Source of the DNA: Microbacterium ginsengiterrae
GTDB lineage: Bacteria; Actinomycetota; Actinomycetes; Actinomycetales; Microbacteriaceae
Direction: 5' to 3'
NCBI RefSeq assembly: GCF_014205075.1
Contig: NZ_JACHMU010000001.1
Span: 1,736,001-1,800,000, forward strand
DNA length: 64,000 bases
Shown here: piece by piece, positions 51,975-60,754 of the stretch
Layout of the letters: each line of letters begins with the position of its first letter
How positions within the stretch are numbered: the stretch's first letter is position 1
Translations under genes and position numbers: made by a program
Notes under the pieces: model-generated
The model's database searches: none
Told to the model about the DNA's origin: nothing
The model's input: only the letters and a program-made list of their open reading frames with translations

Positions 51975-52925
51975 TTAGGCCGTCTGCGGACTCCACGCCG
52001 ACACGGCATCCAGTGCCCGGATGTCTTCCGGCGTGAGCTCCAGCCGTCCGCCGGCGAGCAGATCCGCCACCTGCCCGGCGTGCGATGCGCTCGCGATGGG
52101 AGCGGCGACCGTCGGGCGGGAGCGCAGCCATGCGAGGGCGGTGGCGGCCACGGACGAGCCGTGCTCGTCACCGATGCGCTCGAGCTCGCCGATGACCCTC
52201 AGACCGTGGGCCGTCGCGTACTGCGCGGCTCCGGCAGCCCGCGGCGACGCCCCAGCGGCGTCCGTCGAGCGGTACTTCCCGGTGAGGAATCCCTTGGCCA
52301 GCCCGTAATACGGCACGAGGCTCATGCCGAACTCCTGCGCGAGGGGGATGATGTCCTCCTCGACGTCGTTGCGGTGCACGAGGTTGTAGTGCGGCTGCAC
52401 CGCGACGGGGAGTGCGGTTCCCGAGGCCTGTGCGATCTCGATCCATTCGCGGATGCGGTCGGCGGTGTAGTTCGAGACGGCGACATGCTTCACGAGCCCG
52501 TCCGAGACGAGCGCTCCGAAGGCGGCGACGGTCTCCGCGAGCGGCGTCTCCTCGTCATCGAAGTGCGCGTAGTACAGATCGATCGCCTCGACGCCGAGGC
52601 GCTGCAGAGACGCCTCCGCGGCGGCGCGCACGTTCTTCGCCGACAGCCCGCGGAACTCGGGGTGCTGGCTCACCTTGGTCGCGACGGTCACGCCCTTCGG
52701 CCTGCGAGAGGCGAGCCACTCGCCGATGATGCGCTCGCTCTCTCCGCCGCTGTTTCCGTCGACCCAGGCGCTGTACGAGTCGGCGGTGTCGATGAAATCG
52801 CCGCCTCCCTCGGTGAAGGCATCGAGGATCTCGAAGGACGCGTCGCGGTCGGCGGTCCATCCGAAGACGTTGCCGCCGAGGGCGAGCGGGAAGACATCGA
52901 GGTCGCTGGTGCCGATGAGGGGCAT
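51975..52925 (-). CDS. aldo/keto reductase
   Basis: A 316-residue NADPH-dependent AKR, TIM barrel. The catalytic tetrad reads D47-T-A-D-S-Y52 (Asp and Tyr), K in VATKVS and H in YYAHFD. The C-terminal [17 protein letters not shown] is the cofactor-binding tail of the YghZ/IolS-like AKR11 group. The carbonyl substrate is unknown. The ATG at 52925 is chosen because [20 protein letters not shown] is the family start. Its leader contains a nested hairpin. It is divergent from nadE. Confidence 0.9.
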   Translation of the reverse strand: MPLIGTSDLDVFPLALGGNVFGWTADRDASFEILDAFTEGGGDFIDTADSYSAWVDGNSGGESERIIGEWLASRRPKGVTVATKVSQHPEFRGLSAKNVRAAAEASLQRLGVEAIDLYYAHFDDEETPLAETVAAFGALVSDGLVKHVAVSNYTADRIREWIEIAQASGTALPVAVQPHYNLVHRNDVEEDIIPLAQEFGMSLVPYYGLAKGFLTGKYRSTDAAGASPRAAGAAQYATAHGLRVIGELERIGDEHGSSVAATALAWLRSRPTVAAPIASASHAGQVADLLAGGRLELTPEDIRALDAVSAWSPQTA

Positions 52926-52944
52926 GGTGCTCGCTTTCGTTCTC

Positions 52945-52982
52945 GGGTGGCGATCGCGGATGCGATCGGCCGCTCGCCACCC
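52945..52982 (-). promoter_or_regulatory. nested hairpin in the aldo/keto reductase leader
   Basis: GGGTGGC (52945-52951) pairs with GCCACCC (52976-52982), and within it GATCGC (52952-52957) pairs with GCGATC (52962-52967) around GGAT. TTGACA (minus strand, complement of 53001-53006 region) is a possible -35 upstream. It may be an untranslated leader structure or a terminator-like attenuator. Confidence 0.4.
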
Positions 52983-53043
52983 TACCGACGGTGGATCTGT
53001 CAAGCGTCATCCGCCTGTAACAGCCTCGGGTGATACTGGTCGC

Positions 53044-53862
53044 ATGACGCTTCAGCAGGAGATCGCTCAGACCCTCGGTGTACGGACGGAGATCGAGCCG
53101 GCAGGTGAGATCGAACGGCGGGTGCAGTTCCTCGCGGACTATCTCGTCGCAAGCGGCAGCAGCGGCTTCGTGCTCGGCATCTCCGGTGGACAGGACTCCA
53201 CTCTCGCCGGTCGCCTCGCGCAGCTCGCTGTCGAGCGGGTGCGCGACGGGGGCGGCACGGCCGAGTTCATCGCCGTCCGGCTACCGTACAAGGTGCAGCA
53301 TGACGAGGACGACGCGAAGGCGGCCGTCGAGTTCATCGCCCCGGATCGAGTGGTCGAGGTGAACATCCAGAACGGCGTGGACGGCGTCGAGAAGGACATC
53401 GCTCAGGCGGCAGGCGCCGAGGTCTCCGACTTCAACCGCGGCAACATCAAGGCGCGCATCCGCATGGTCGCCCAGTACGCCCTCGCCGGGCATGACGGCC
53501 GCCTCGTGATCGGAACCGATCACGCCGCCGAGGCCGTCACCGGCTTCTACACGAAGTTCGGCGACGGCGCAGCGGACGTGCTGCCGCTCTCCGGGCTGAC
53601 CAAGGGGCAGGGCAAGCAGCTGCTGCGCGAGTTGGACGCGCCGGAGCGACTCTGGATGAAGGTCCCCACCGCCGACCTGCTCGACGATCAGCCCGGCCGC
53701 GCCGACGAGGACGAGCTCGGTCTCACCTACGAGCAGATCGACGACTACCTCCTCGGCAAGCAGGTGGATGCCGAGGCCGCGGAGCGCATCGAACAGAAGT
53801 ACCTCGCGACCAGGCACAAGCGCGAGATGCCCGTCGGGCCGGATGACGACTGGTGGCGCTGA
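53044..53862 (+). CDS. nadE: ammonia-dependent NAD+ synthetase
   Basis: A 272-residue NAD synthetase of the short, ammonia-dependent type (no glutaminase domain). The PP-loop SGGQDS is at 47-52; [27 protein letters not shown] and [11 protein letters not shown] are family marks. It converts nicotinic acid adenine dinucleotide to NAD+. GATACT ends 6 bases before the ATG (possible leaderless start). Downstream is the repeat-bearing intergenic region. Confidence 0.95.
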   Translation: MTLQQEIAQTLGVRTEIEPAGEIERRVQFLADYLVASGSSGFVLGISGGQDSTLAGRLAQLAVERVRDGGGTAEFIAVRLPYKVQHDEDDAKAAVEFIAPDRVVEVNIQNGVDGVEKDIAQAAGAEVSDFNRGNIKARIRMVAQYALAGHDGRLVIGTDHAAEAVTGFYTKFGDGAADVLPLSGLTKGQGKQLLRELDAPERLWMKVPTADLLDDQPGRADEDELGLTYEQIDDYLLGKQVDAEAAERIEQKYLATRHKREMPVGPDDDWWR

Positions 53863-53897
53863 GCTAAGGCGGTCCTCGAGCGTATAGCCACGGGTCG

Positions 53898-53990
53898 TTG
53901 AGCGAAGGCGCGAAGCGCCGCAGCGGTGTGCTGAGCGAGCGAAGCGAGCCGAAGTGCCGAAACGGGGTGAGCGAGCGCAGCGAGTCGAAG
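53898..53990. repeat. interspersed GAGCGAGCG-type intergenic repeats
   Basis: TGAGCGAGCGAAGCGAGCCGAAG (53932-53954) and TGAGCGAGCGCAGCGAGTCGAAG (53968-53990) are 23-base copies that differ at two positions, with a diverged copy at 53898-53925. The 36-base spacing is regular. This class of repeat is common between genes in Microbacteriaceae. A perfect 9-bp hairpin (CGGACACCG, 53992-54000 with 54006-54014) follows. A short open frame here (SERSE repeats) is not considered a gene. Confidence 0.6.
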
Positions 53991-54036
53991 CCGGACACCG
54001 AAGTCCGGTGTCCGCGCCCCCGGCTACGCTCGAAAC

Positions 54037-57000
54037 ATGCGGATCGACACTCAGGCGCAGCGCGTCATCTTCAGCGCGAGCGACCTGAAAGCGGCCGCTG
54101 AGTGCGAGTTCGCGTGGTCGCGGGCGATCGACGCGAAGCTCGGTCGGGTGCCCGCCGTGGAAGAGCCGGAAGACGCGACGCTCGCGCGGGCAGCGGAGCT
54201 CGGAGACCGTCATGAGGCGGCCGTACTCGCCGCGTATCGCGAGCAGCTCGGCGCGGATGCCGTGCACGAGCTCTCCCGGGTGAACTCCGGGGACGCGGAC
54301 GCACTCGCCGCGGTGGTCGAAGAGACGATCTCGGCGCTGCGATCCGACGCGAAGCTCGTGTTCCAGGCGGCTTTCGCGACGGACGAGTTCGTTGGTTTCG
54401 CCGACTTCCTGCTGCGTCAAGACGACGGCCGCTGGCGAGTCCAGGACTCCAAGCTCGCCCGCACCGCGCGCGTCACGGCTCTCATGCAGCTCGCGGCATA
54501 TGTCGACCAGCTCGACCGGCTCGGTATCCCTCGGTCCGACGAAGTCGACCTCCTGCTCGGCGACGGGACGACCAGCACGCACTGCGTCGCCGACCTGCTC
54601 CCGCTCTTCCACGTGCGCCGCGCTCGGCTGCGCACGCTCATCACCGACCGCGACATCGCAGCAGGATCCGCCGGCGCGCCGCTGGCGTGGGGCGATGAGC
54701 GCGGCGACATCGGCATCGTCGCGTGCGGTCGCTGCGCCACCTGCACCGAGCAGGTCGACGCGGCGCGCGACCTCCTGATGGTGGCGCGGATGCGACCGGT
54801 GCAACGCGCGCGGCTGCGCGACGCCGGCATCGACACGATCGACGCCCTCGCGGCGGCGACCCTTCCGCCGGCCGGCATGAACGTCGACACCTTCGAGTCG
54901 CTGCGGGCACAGGCGCGGCTGCAGATCCGCGCGGAGGCTGCGGATTCCCCCACGTATGACGTCTACCACCCCGACGCCATCCACACCCTGCCCCGCCCCA
55001 GCCGCGGCGACATCTTCTTCGACTTCGAGGGCGACCCGCTCTACACCGAAGCGGTCACCGACGGCCACGCGCAGTGGGGCATCGACTACCTGTTCGGCTG
55101 GGTCGACAACGACGATCAGTACACGCCGCTGTGGGCGCACACCTTCGCTGACGAGAAGCGCGCGCTCGAACTGTTCCTCGACTTCGTGCATGCGCGTCGA
55201 ACAGCGCACCCCGACATGCACATCTACCACTACGCGCCCTACGAGACCTCGCACCTCGTCGCGATGGCCGCGAGACACGGCATCCGTGAGGGCGAAGTGG
55301 ATCAGCTCCTGCGCGAGGGCGTGTTCGTCGACCTCTACCCGCTCGTGCTGCGCACGGTGCGCGTGGGGTCGAGGTCATACTCGATCAAGAAGCTCGAGCC
55401 GTTGTACATGGGCGATGAGGTGCGCACGAGCGACGTCCAGAAGGGCGACGACTCGATCGTGCAGTACGTCGCCGCGCGGCAGCTCGCCGCTGCAGGCGAG
55501 ACCGGTGAGGCGGAGGCCGTGCTCGCCGACCTCGCCGACTACAACCGCTACGACTGCGTGTCGACGAGAAGGCTGCGCAACTGGCTGATCGACATCGCGC
55601 GGCAGAAGGGCGTCCACCCCGCGCCGCCCGACGTGCCGGACGAACTGATCTACGAGCCGTCCCCTCGGTCGGTGGCGCTCCTGGCCGATGCCGAGCGCGA
55701 CGTCGCCGCCGGCGGGGACGGTGAGGCACATCGGGTCGCCGCCGCCGCGATCGACTACTACCCGCGCGAGGCGAAGAGCTTCTGGATCGGCCATTTCCAG
55801 CGGCTGCGCGAGCCGGTATCGATGTGGGACCAGACGAGGGATGTCGTGCGCATCGATGCCGCCGCCTCCACGCTGCGTCGGGACTGGAGCATCGAAGAGG
55901 GCCGACGGGTCACGTCGCGCGAGATCGAGATCCGCGGCGAGATCTCTCCCGGCACGACGCTCGGTGAGGGGGCGAACCCGTTCGCGTTGTACCCGATCCC
56001 CGCCCCGTTCGACGTCGAGGCGCCGTCGCGCGCGGTGCATGTGGCACGCACGGTCACGGTGATCGAGGTTCTCGACGACGGCTACGTCATCGCCGAGACG
56101 TCGGTGGGAGGGCAGACCTGGGACGAGTTCCCGCTGGCGCTCACGCCGGCCGCGCCGCCTCGCGTGGTGTCGCTGCAGGGTGCGATCGATGAGTGGGCGG
56201 ATGCCGTGCACGACGCTGCTCCGTCCTTCCCCGCCGACGCCGCCACAGACATCCTCCGGCGCACGCCCCCGCGGACGATCACCGGCGCGGGGCTGCCGCC
56301 GGCCGACGGCGACGTCATCGACGCGATCGTGCGGGCGGTCCGCGATCTCGACCGCAGCTACCTCGCTGTGCAGGGGCCCCCGGGAACGGGCAAGACCTAC
56401 ACCGGCTCGCACGTGATCGCGCGGCTCGTGAACGAGCACGGCTTCCGCATCGGTGTGGTGGCGCAATCTCACGCGATCATCGAGACGCTGCTGGAACGCG
56501 TCGTCGCCGCCGGTGTGCCGGCCGGTCAGGTCGCCAAGAGCCCGAAGGAGAAGGGGTCCGACCCTGCATACACGCCCATCCCGAAGTCAGGGATGGCCGC
56601 ATTCCTCGCCGAGCGGGAAGGGCAGGGCGTCGTCGTCGGGGGAACCGCGTGGGACTTCAGCAACACGACCCGCGTGGAGCGCGGCGGCCTCGACCTCATC
56701 GTCATCGACGAGGCGGGCCAGTTCTCCCTCGCCTCCACCATCGCCGTCGCGGCCGGAGCGAAGCGCCTGCTGCTGCTCGGGGACCCGCAGCAGCTCCCGC
56801 AGGTCAGCCAGGGCGCGCACCCTGAGCCGGTCGACACGTCGGCGCTCGGCTGGGTGATGGACGGCGACGCCGTCGTCCGCCCCGAGTACGGATACTTCCT
56901 CGACCGCAGCTGGCGCATGCATCCGGCCGTCGCGGCGCCGGTGTCCCGGCTGTCGTACGCGGGGCAGTTGGCGTCGGCGCCCGGCACAGAGGGCCGCGCG

Positions 57001-57510
57001 GTCGAGGGGGTCGAGGCAGGACTCCACCTCCGACCGTTGCGGCACCGCGGCAACGCCACCCAGTCTCCTGAAGAGGCGCAGGAGGTCGTGCGGATCGTCC
57101 AGGACCTCATCGGCCGATACTTCGTCGACACCGTCGATGAGGGCCGGCCCCGACCGCTGCGCGAGACGGACCTCATCGTCGTCGCACCGTACAACGCGCA
57201 GAAACAGCTCGTGCACGACGCTCTGGCGGCGGCAGGGTTCCCCGAGGTGCCCGTCGGTACGGTGGACAACTTCCAGGGCAAGGAAGCGGTCGTCTCCATC
57301 ACGACCCTCGCCGCCTCCAGCGGACGGGATGCACCTCGCGGCCCCGAGTTCCTGCTCCTGCAGAACAGGCTCAACGTGGCGATCTCACGCGCGCAGGTCG
57401 CGGCGTACCTCGTGTACTCGCCGGCACTGCTCGACGACCTCCCGCGGACGCCGGAAGGGGTCGCGCGGCTCAGCGCCTTCGCGCACCTCGTCGGCGCAGA
57501 CCGCGACTGA
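54037..57510 (+). CDS. RecB-like Fe-S nuclease / RNase H / SF1 helicase fusion (TM0106 family)
   Basis: A 1157-residue multidomain enzyme. The N-terminal PD-(D/E)XK nuclease (about 1-240) has H59-E60, D123 (GFADFLL), D137-S-K139 and Q151/Y155, with cysteines C23, C230, C233, C236 matching the Cas4/AddB-type Fe-S clamp. A DEDD-type RNase H-like domain follows (IFFDFEGDPLY, D329/E331, to about 540). The C-terminal Dna2/UPF1-like helicase has Walker A GPPGTGKT (about 780-787), DEAGQ, GDPQQLP, SWRMHP, GTVDNFQGKE and NVAISRA. It probably processes DNA or RNA ends; no accessory defence genes flank it. TACGCT ends 6 bases before the ATG. Confidence 0.92.
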   Translation: MRIDTQAQRVIFSASDLKAAAECEFAWSRAIDAKLGRVPAVEEPEDATLARAAELGDRHEAAVLAAYREQLGADAVHELSRVNSGDADALAAVVEETISALRSDAKLVFQAAFATDEFVGFADFLLRQDDGRWRVQDSKLARTARVTALMQLAAYVDQLDRLGIPRSDEVDLLLGDGTTSTHCVADLLPLFHVRRARLRTLITDRDIAAGSAGAPLAWGDERGDIGIVACGRCATCTEQVDAARDLLMVARMRPVQRARLRDAGIDTIDALAAATLPPAGMNVDTFESLRAQARLQIRAEAADSPTYDVYHPDAIHTLPRPSRGDIFFDFEGDPLYTEAVTDGHAQWGIDYLFGWVDNDDQYTPLWAHTFADEKRALELFLDFVHARRTAHPDMHIYHYAPYETSHLVAMAARHGIREGEVDQLLREGVFVDLYPLVLRTVRVGSRSYSIKKLEPLYMGDEVRTSDVQKGDDSIVQYVAARQLAAAGETGEAEAVLADLADYNRYDCVSTRRLRNWLIDIARQKGVHPAPPDVPDELIYEPSPRSVALLADAERDVAAGGDGEAHRVAAAAIDYYPREAKSFWIGHFQRLREPVSMWDQTRDVVRIDAAASTLRRDWSIEEGRRVTSREIEIRGEISPGTTLGEGANPFALYPIPAPFDVEAPSRAVHVARTVTVIEVLDDGYVIAETSVGGQTWDEFPLALTPAAPPRVVSLQGAIDEWADAVHDAAPSFPADAATDILRRTPPRTITGAGLPPADGDVIDAIVRAVRDLDRSYLAVQGPPGTGKTYTGSHVIARLVNEHGFRIGVVAQSHAIIETLLERVVAAGVPAGQVAKSPKEKGSDPAYTPIPKSGMAAFLAEREGQGVVVGGTAWDFSNTTRVERGGLDLIVIDEAGQFSLASTIAVAAGAKRLLLLGDPQQLPQVSQGAHPEPVDTSALGWVMDGDAVVRPEYGYFLDRSWRMHPAVAAPVSRLSYAGQLASAPGTEGRAVEGVEAGLHLRPLRHRGNATQSPEEAQEVVRIVQDLIGRYFVDTVDEGRPRPLRETDLIVVAPYNAQKQLVHDALAAAGFPEVPVGTVDNFQGKEAVVSITTLAASSGRDAPRGPEFLLLQNRLNVAISRAQVAAYLVYSPALLDDLPRTPEGVARLSAFAHLVGADRD

Positions 57511-57596
57511 CGGCGCCGGTCGCGACCGACGGCGCCGACCGCGACTGACGGCGCCGGTCGCGACTGACGGAGCCGGTCGCGACTGACGGCGCCATG
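57502..57596. repeat. five-copy 19-bp tandem repeat
   Basis: Unit CGCGACTGACGGCGCCGGT starts inside the last codons (Arg-Asp-stop) of the nuclease-helicase gene. Copies at 57502, 57521, 57540, 57559 and 57578 differ at only a few positions. Each unit contains a TGA (or CGA) and the palindrome GGCGCC. It is probably a slipped-strand minisatellite that duplicated the end of the gene. Confidence 0.85.
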
Positions 57597-57680
57597 CCGC
57601 CCACGCGACGAGGCTGTCCCGACGAGGTCGCTGAGGGTCGTTCGGTCGCCGCGGTTCAGGCCGCGGTCAGACCGTGCGAG

Positions 57681-58313
57681 TCAGACGGTGCCGTAGAGGC
57701 GGTCTCCGGCGTCGCCGAGACCGGGGACGATGTATCCCTGTTCGTTGAGGCGCTCGTCCAGCGCACCGAGCACGAGTGTGACGTCCTGGTCGCCCACGAG
57801 CTTTTCGATCGCCGCGACACCCTCAGGGGTGCCGAGCAGGCAGATCGCGGTGACGTCCTTCGCCCCGCGGTCGAACAGGAACTGGATCGCGGCGCCGAGC
57901 GATCCGCCGGTGGCGAGCATCGGGTCGATCGCGAAGCACTGGCGGTCGCTGAGATCGTCCGGCAGACGCTCGGCGTAGGTCGTGGGCTCGAACGTCGTCT
58001 CATCGCGCACCATGCCGAGGAAACCGACCTCGGCCGTGGGGAGCAGCTTGACCAGGCCCTCGAGCATGCCGAGTCCGGCACGCAGGATCGGCACGACGAT
58101 CGGGCGCGGCTCGGAGATCTTCACACCCATCGTCGTCGTCACGGGCGTCTGGATCTCGATGGGGGACACCTTGACGCTGCGCGTCGCCTCGTAGGCGAGC
58201 AGGGTCACGAGTTCCTCGGTCAGCTGGCGGAACACCGGTGACGAGGTGCGCGCGTCGCGCAGCACCGTGAGCTTGTGAGTGATGAGAGGGTGGTCGGCGA
58301 CGTGAACACGCAT
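57681..58313 (-). CDS. upp: uracil phosphoribosyltransferase
   Basis: A 210-residue UPRTase that converts uracil plus PRPP to [12 protein letters not shown] (78-86) and the PRPP loop DPMLATGGS (130-138) are intact, as is the C-terminal uracil-binding [18 protein letters not shown] (58320-58325, minus strand) lies exactly 6 bases before the ATG at 58313. This decides it over the upstream in-frame ATG at 58319. Confidence 0.95.
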   Translation of the reverse strand: MRVHVADHPLITHKLTVLRDARTSSPVFRQLTEELVTLLAYEATRSVKVSPIEIQTPVTTTMGVKISEPRPIVVPILRAGLGMLEGLVKLLPTAEVGFLGMVRDETTFEPTTYAERLPDDLSDRQCFAIDPMLATGGSLGAAIQFLFDRGAKDVTAICLLGTPEGVAAIEKLVGDQDVTLVLGALDERLNEQGYIVPGLGDAGDRLYGTV

Positions 58314-58355
58314 ACCCATAGGGTAATGCGCCGCGGCTGCGGATACGCTCGGATC

Positions 58356-58811
58356 ATGGCCAGAGCGGACGACGACGGGATGCTGCGCGCCCTCGAGCTC
58401 GCCGAGGAGGCAGCCGCGGCGGGCGAGGTTCCGGTCGGAGCCGTGGTCCTCGATGCGGCCGGTCGCGTGGTCGGCGAAGGGCGGAACCTTCGCGAGACGA
58501 CGCACGACCCGACCGGTCACGCGGAGATCATCGCCCTTCGCGCGGCGGCAGCGGCCATCGGGTCGTGGAACCTCGAAGATCACACGCTCGTCGTCACGCT
58601 CGAGCCGTGCATCATGTGTGCCGGAGCGATCCTTCAGGCGCGTGTCGGGCGCGTCGTCTTCGGCGCGTGGGACGACAAGGCCGGTGCCGCCGGCTCCATG
58701 TACGACGTGTTGCGCGATCGGCGACTGCCGTATCGCGCAGAGGTGATCGGGGGAGTGGCGGAGGTCCCGGCCACCCGGCTGCTGCGCGACTTCTTCGAGC
58801 AGCGGCGCTGA
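58356..58811 (+). CDS. tadA: tRNA adenosine(34) deaminase
   Basis: A 151-residue zinc deaminase that makes inosine at the wobble position of tRNA-Arg(ACG), itself encoded at 10165. Zinc ligands H55 (THAE, with catalytic E57), C85 and C88 (EPCIMC). TACGCT (58344-58349) ends 6 bases before the ATG at 58356, chosen over longer frames. It is divergent from upp with 42 bases between starts. Confidence 0.95.
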   Translation: MARADDDGMLRALELAEEAAAAGEVPVGAVVLDAAGRVVGEGRNLRETTHDPTGHAEIIALRAAAAAIGSWNLEDHTLVVTLEPCIMCAGAILQARVGRVVFGAWDDKAGAAGSMYDVLRDRRLPYRAEVIGGVAEVPATRLLRDFFEQRR

Positions 58812-58835
58812 GCAGCACCTCGGAGACGAGCCCGC

Positions 58836-59144
58836 TCAGTCCTCCGACTTCAGCACGAAGACGTCGGTCGACGGTTCGGGATCCAGCGACGGGCGGTAGA
58901 TGTCGGGCTGGACGTACACCGCGCGGGCCGCGGGGACCGTCGCACGGATGCGTTCGTCGATGTCGTTGATGCAGTCCGCGACGTCGCGGACGGTCTTCTC
59001 CGCGGGGAGGGCGATCTTCGCCGCGACGACGAACGCGTCGTCGACGGGGTACGTCTTGAGGCTGATGAGCTTCTCGACGTCGGAGCACCCGAGGATGGCA
59101 TCCATGATCTGGTCGAGGTCGTGTGTGCTGGCAGATCCGCTCAT
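58836..59144 (-). CDS. stand-alone ZT_dimer-like protein
   Basis: A 102-residue protein that looks like only the C-terminal dimerisation domain of CDF zinc transporters: DAFVVAAKIALPAEKTVRDVADCINDIDERIRATVPAARAVYVQPD. There is no transporter membrane domain. Function unknown; it could regulate a separate transporter or bind metal. TAGACT lies 6 bases before the ATG (leaderless). It converges with tadA and diverges from proC. Confidence 0.65.
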   Translation of the reverse strand: MSGSASTHDLDQIMDAILGCSDVEKLISLKTYPVDDAFVVAAKIALPAEKTVRDVADCINDIDERIRATVPAARAVYVQPDIYRPSLDPEPSTDVFVLKSED

Positions 59145-59224
59145 GCGGCGAGTCTAGTTCCGCCGTCCATGATCCGCATGAGGCACCTCGGGGACCGTCC
59201 GCGCGGCCCGCATAGGATTGCCGC

Positions 59225-60064
59225 ATGGTCGTTTCCCTCCCGTCCCTCGCGTTCCTCGGTGCCGGCTCCATGGGAGGCGCGATCCTCCGTGGCGTCGTCG
59301 CCTCCGGCATCCCCGTCGACGGCGGGATCGTCGCCACCAACCGCACGGCGGAGAAGGCGGCGACGCTCGACGGTCTCCACGGCGTCCGTGCCGTCGCCCT
59401 CGCCGACACCCCATCCGGGAACACGGATGCCGCGGCATCCGCCCGCATCGTCCTCGTCGGTGTGAAGCCGGCGATGGTTCCCGATCTGCTCCGCGAGGTC
59501 GCACCGGTGCTGCGTGAGGACGCCATCGTCGTGAGCCTCGCCGCCGGGGTCACGCTCGCGACCTTCGCCGAGGGCCTCGGCGACGATGCGCGCGTCATCC
59601 GCTCCATGCCCAACACCCCCTCCACGGTCGGCAAGGGCGTCACCGGCCTCGCGCCCGGTGCCGGGGTGAGCGGGGACGACCTCGCGATCGTGCGGCGGCT
59701 CTTCGAGCTCGTCGGTGCGGTGATCGAGGTGCCGGAGGACAAGATCGACGCGCTGTCGACGATCTCCGGCTCGGGCCCCGCCTACGTGTTCCTTCTCATC
59801 GAGGAACTCACGAAGGCGGCGATCGGCAAGGGCTTCACTGAGGCCGACGCGCGGCTCATGGTCGAGCAGACGTTCATCGGCGCGACGGCGCTACTGGAGT
59901 CCTCCGGCGAGGAGCCCGCCGAACTGCGCCGTCGCGTCACCAGCCCGAAGGGGACGACGGAGCGTGCGGTCGCCGTGCTGCAGGATGCCGGCCTCGATGA
60001 GGTGTTCGCCCGCGCCACGGATGCCGCGCTCGCGCGGGCGAAGGAGATGGCCGCCGGGAGGTAG
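59225..60064 (+). CDS. proC: pyrroline-5-carboxylate reductase
   Basis: A 279-residue ProC, the last step of proline synthesis (P5C to proline with NAD(P)H). GAGSMGG is at 12-18; the C-terminal all-helical dimer domain has ISGSGPAYVFLLIEELT and TFIGATALL....PAELRRRVTSPKGTTERAV. TAGGAT (59213-59218) ends 6 bases before the ATG. It converges with the TrkA-type gene, with 18 bases between stops. Confidence 0.95.
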   Translation: MVVSLPSLAFLGAGSMGGAILRGVVASGIPVDGGIVATNRTAEKAATLDGLHGVRAVALADTPSGNTDAAASARIVLVGVKPAMVPDLLREVAPVLREDAIVVSLAAGVTLATFAEGLGDDARVIRSMPNTPSTVGKGVTGLAPGAGVSGDDLAIVRRLFELVGAVIEVPEDKIDALSTISGSGPAYVFLLIEELTKAAIGKGFTEADARLMVEQTFIGATALLESSGEEPAELRRRVTSPKGTTERAVAVLQDAGLDEVFARATDAALARAKEMAAGR

Positions 60065-60082
60065 TCCCTGCCCGTCACGCGC

Positions 60083-60754
60083 TCAACGGTCGAGCGACGC
60101 GAACCGTTCGATGTCGCTGTTGGTGCCGGACACGATGATGAGGTCGTGGTTGGTGACCACCGTGTTCGCCTCCGCGTATCGGAACGGCTTGCCGGGGCTC
60201 TTCACACCGACGACGGTCACCTTGTACTTCGTCCGCACGCCGGATTCGTTCAGACCGACGCCGCGGATGAACTTCGGCGGGTACATCTTCGCCAGGACGA
60301 AGTCATCGTCGAAGCGGATGAAGTCGAGCATCCGGCCGCTCACGAGGTGGGCGACGCGCTCGCCGGCCTCGCGCTCCGGATAGATCACGTGGTTCGCTCC
60401 GACGCGGGCGAGGATCTTGCCGTGCGACTGCGAGACCGCCTTCGCCCAGATCTGCGGGACCTTCAGGTCCACGAGGTTCGCGGTGATGAGGACGGATGCC
60501 TCGATCAGCGAGCCGACGGCGACGACAGCGACCTGGAAGTCCTGCGCGCCGATCTGCTTGAGCGCGTCGATGTTGCGCGCATCGCCCTGCACGGTGTGGG
60601 TGACCCGATCCGACCACTTCTGCACGAGTTCGAGGTTCGCGTCCATCGCGAGCACCTCGCGGTCGAGACGGTCCAGTTCTCCCGCGCAGGCTGCGCCGAA
60701 ACGGCCCAGTCCGATGACGAGGACCGGTGCGTCGCCGCGGATTCCTTCAACCAA
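60083..60754 (-). CDS. TrkA/KtrA-family potassium uptake regulator
   Basis: A 223-residue RCK protein that gates the membrane pore encoded upstream. The N-terminal RCK domain has GLGRFG (15-20) and the acidic D-A-N-L after the second strand; the RCK-C domain (about 140-220) follows. It probably binds NAD(H) or ATP/ADP. The TTG start at 60754 is taken because the family begins MVE-I--DAPVLVIGLGRFG. Its start overlaps the stop of the pore gene by 8 bases. Confidence 0.9.
   Translation of the reverse strand: MVEGIRGDAPVLVIGLGRFGAACAGELDRLDREVLAMDANLELVQKWSDRVTHTVQGDARNIDALKQIGAQDFQVAVVAVGSLIEASVLITANLVDLKVPQIWAKAVSQSHGKILARVGANHVIYPEREAGERVAHLVSGRMLDFIRFDDDFVLAKMYPPKFIRGVGLNESGVRTKYKVTVVGVKSPGKPFRYAEANTVVTNHDLIIVSGTNSDIERFASLDR

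Noticed and set aside
53898..54101. A 67-residue frame with SERSE repeats before the nuclease-helicase
   Set aside because: It is a translation of the GAGCGAGCG intergenic repeats, and it overlaps the likely promoter and start of the real gene.
57594..58241. A plus-strand frame opposite upp
   Set aside because: Shadow frame; upp on the minus strand has a complete PRPP loop.
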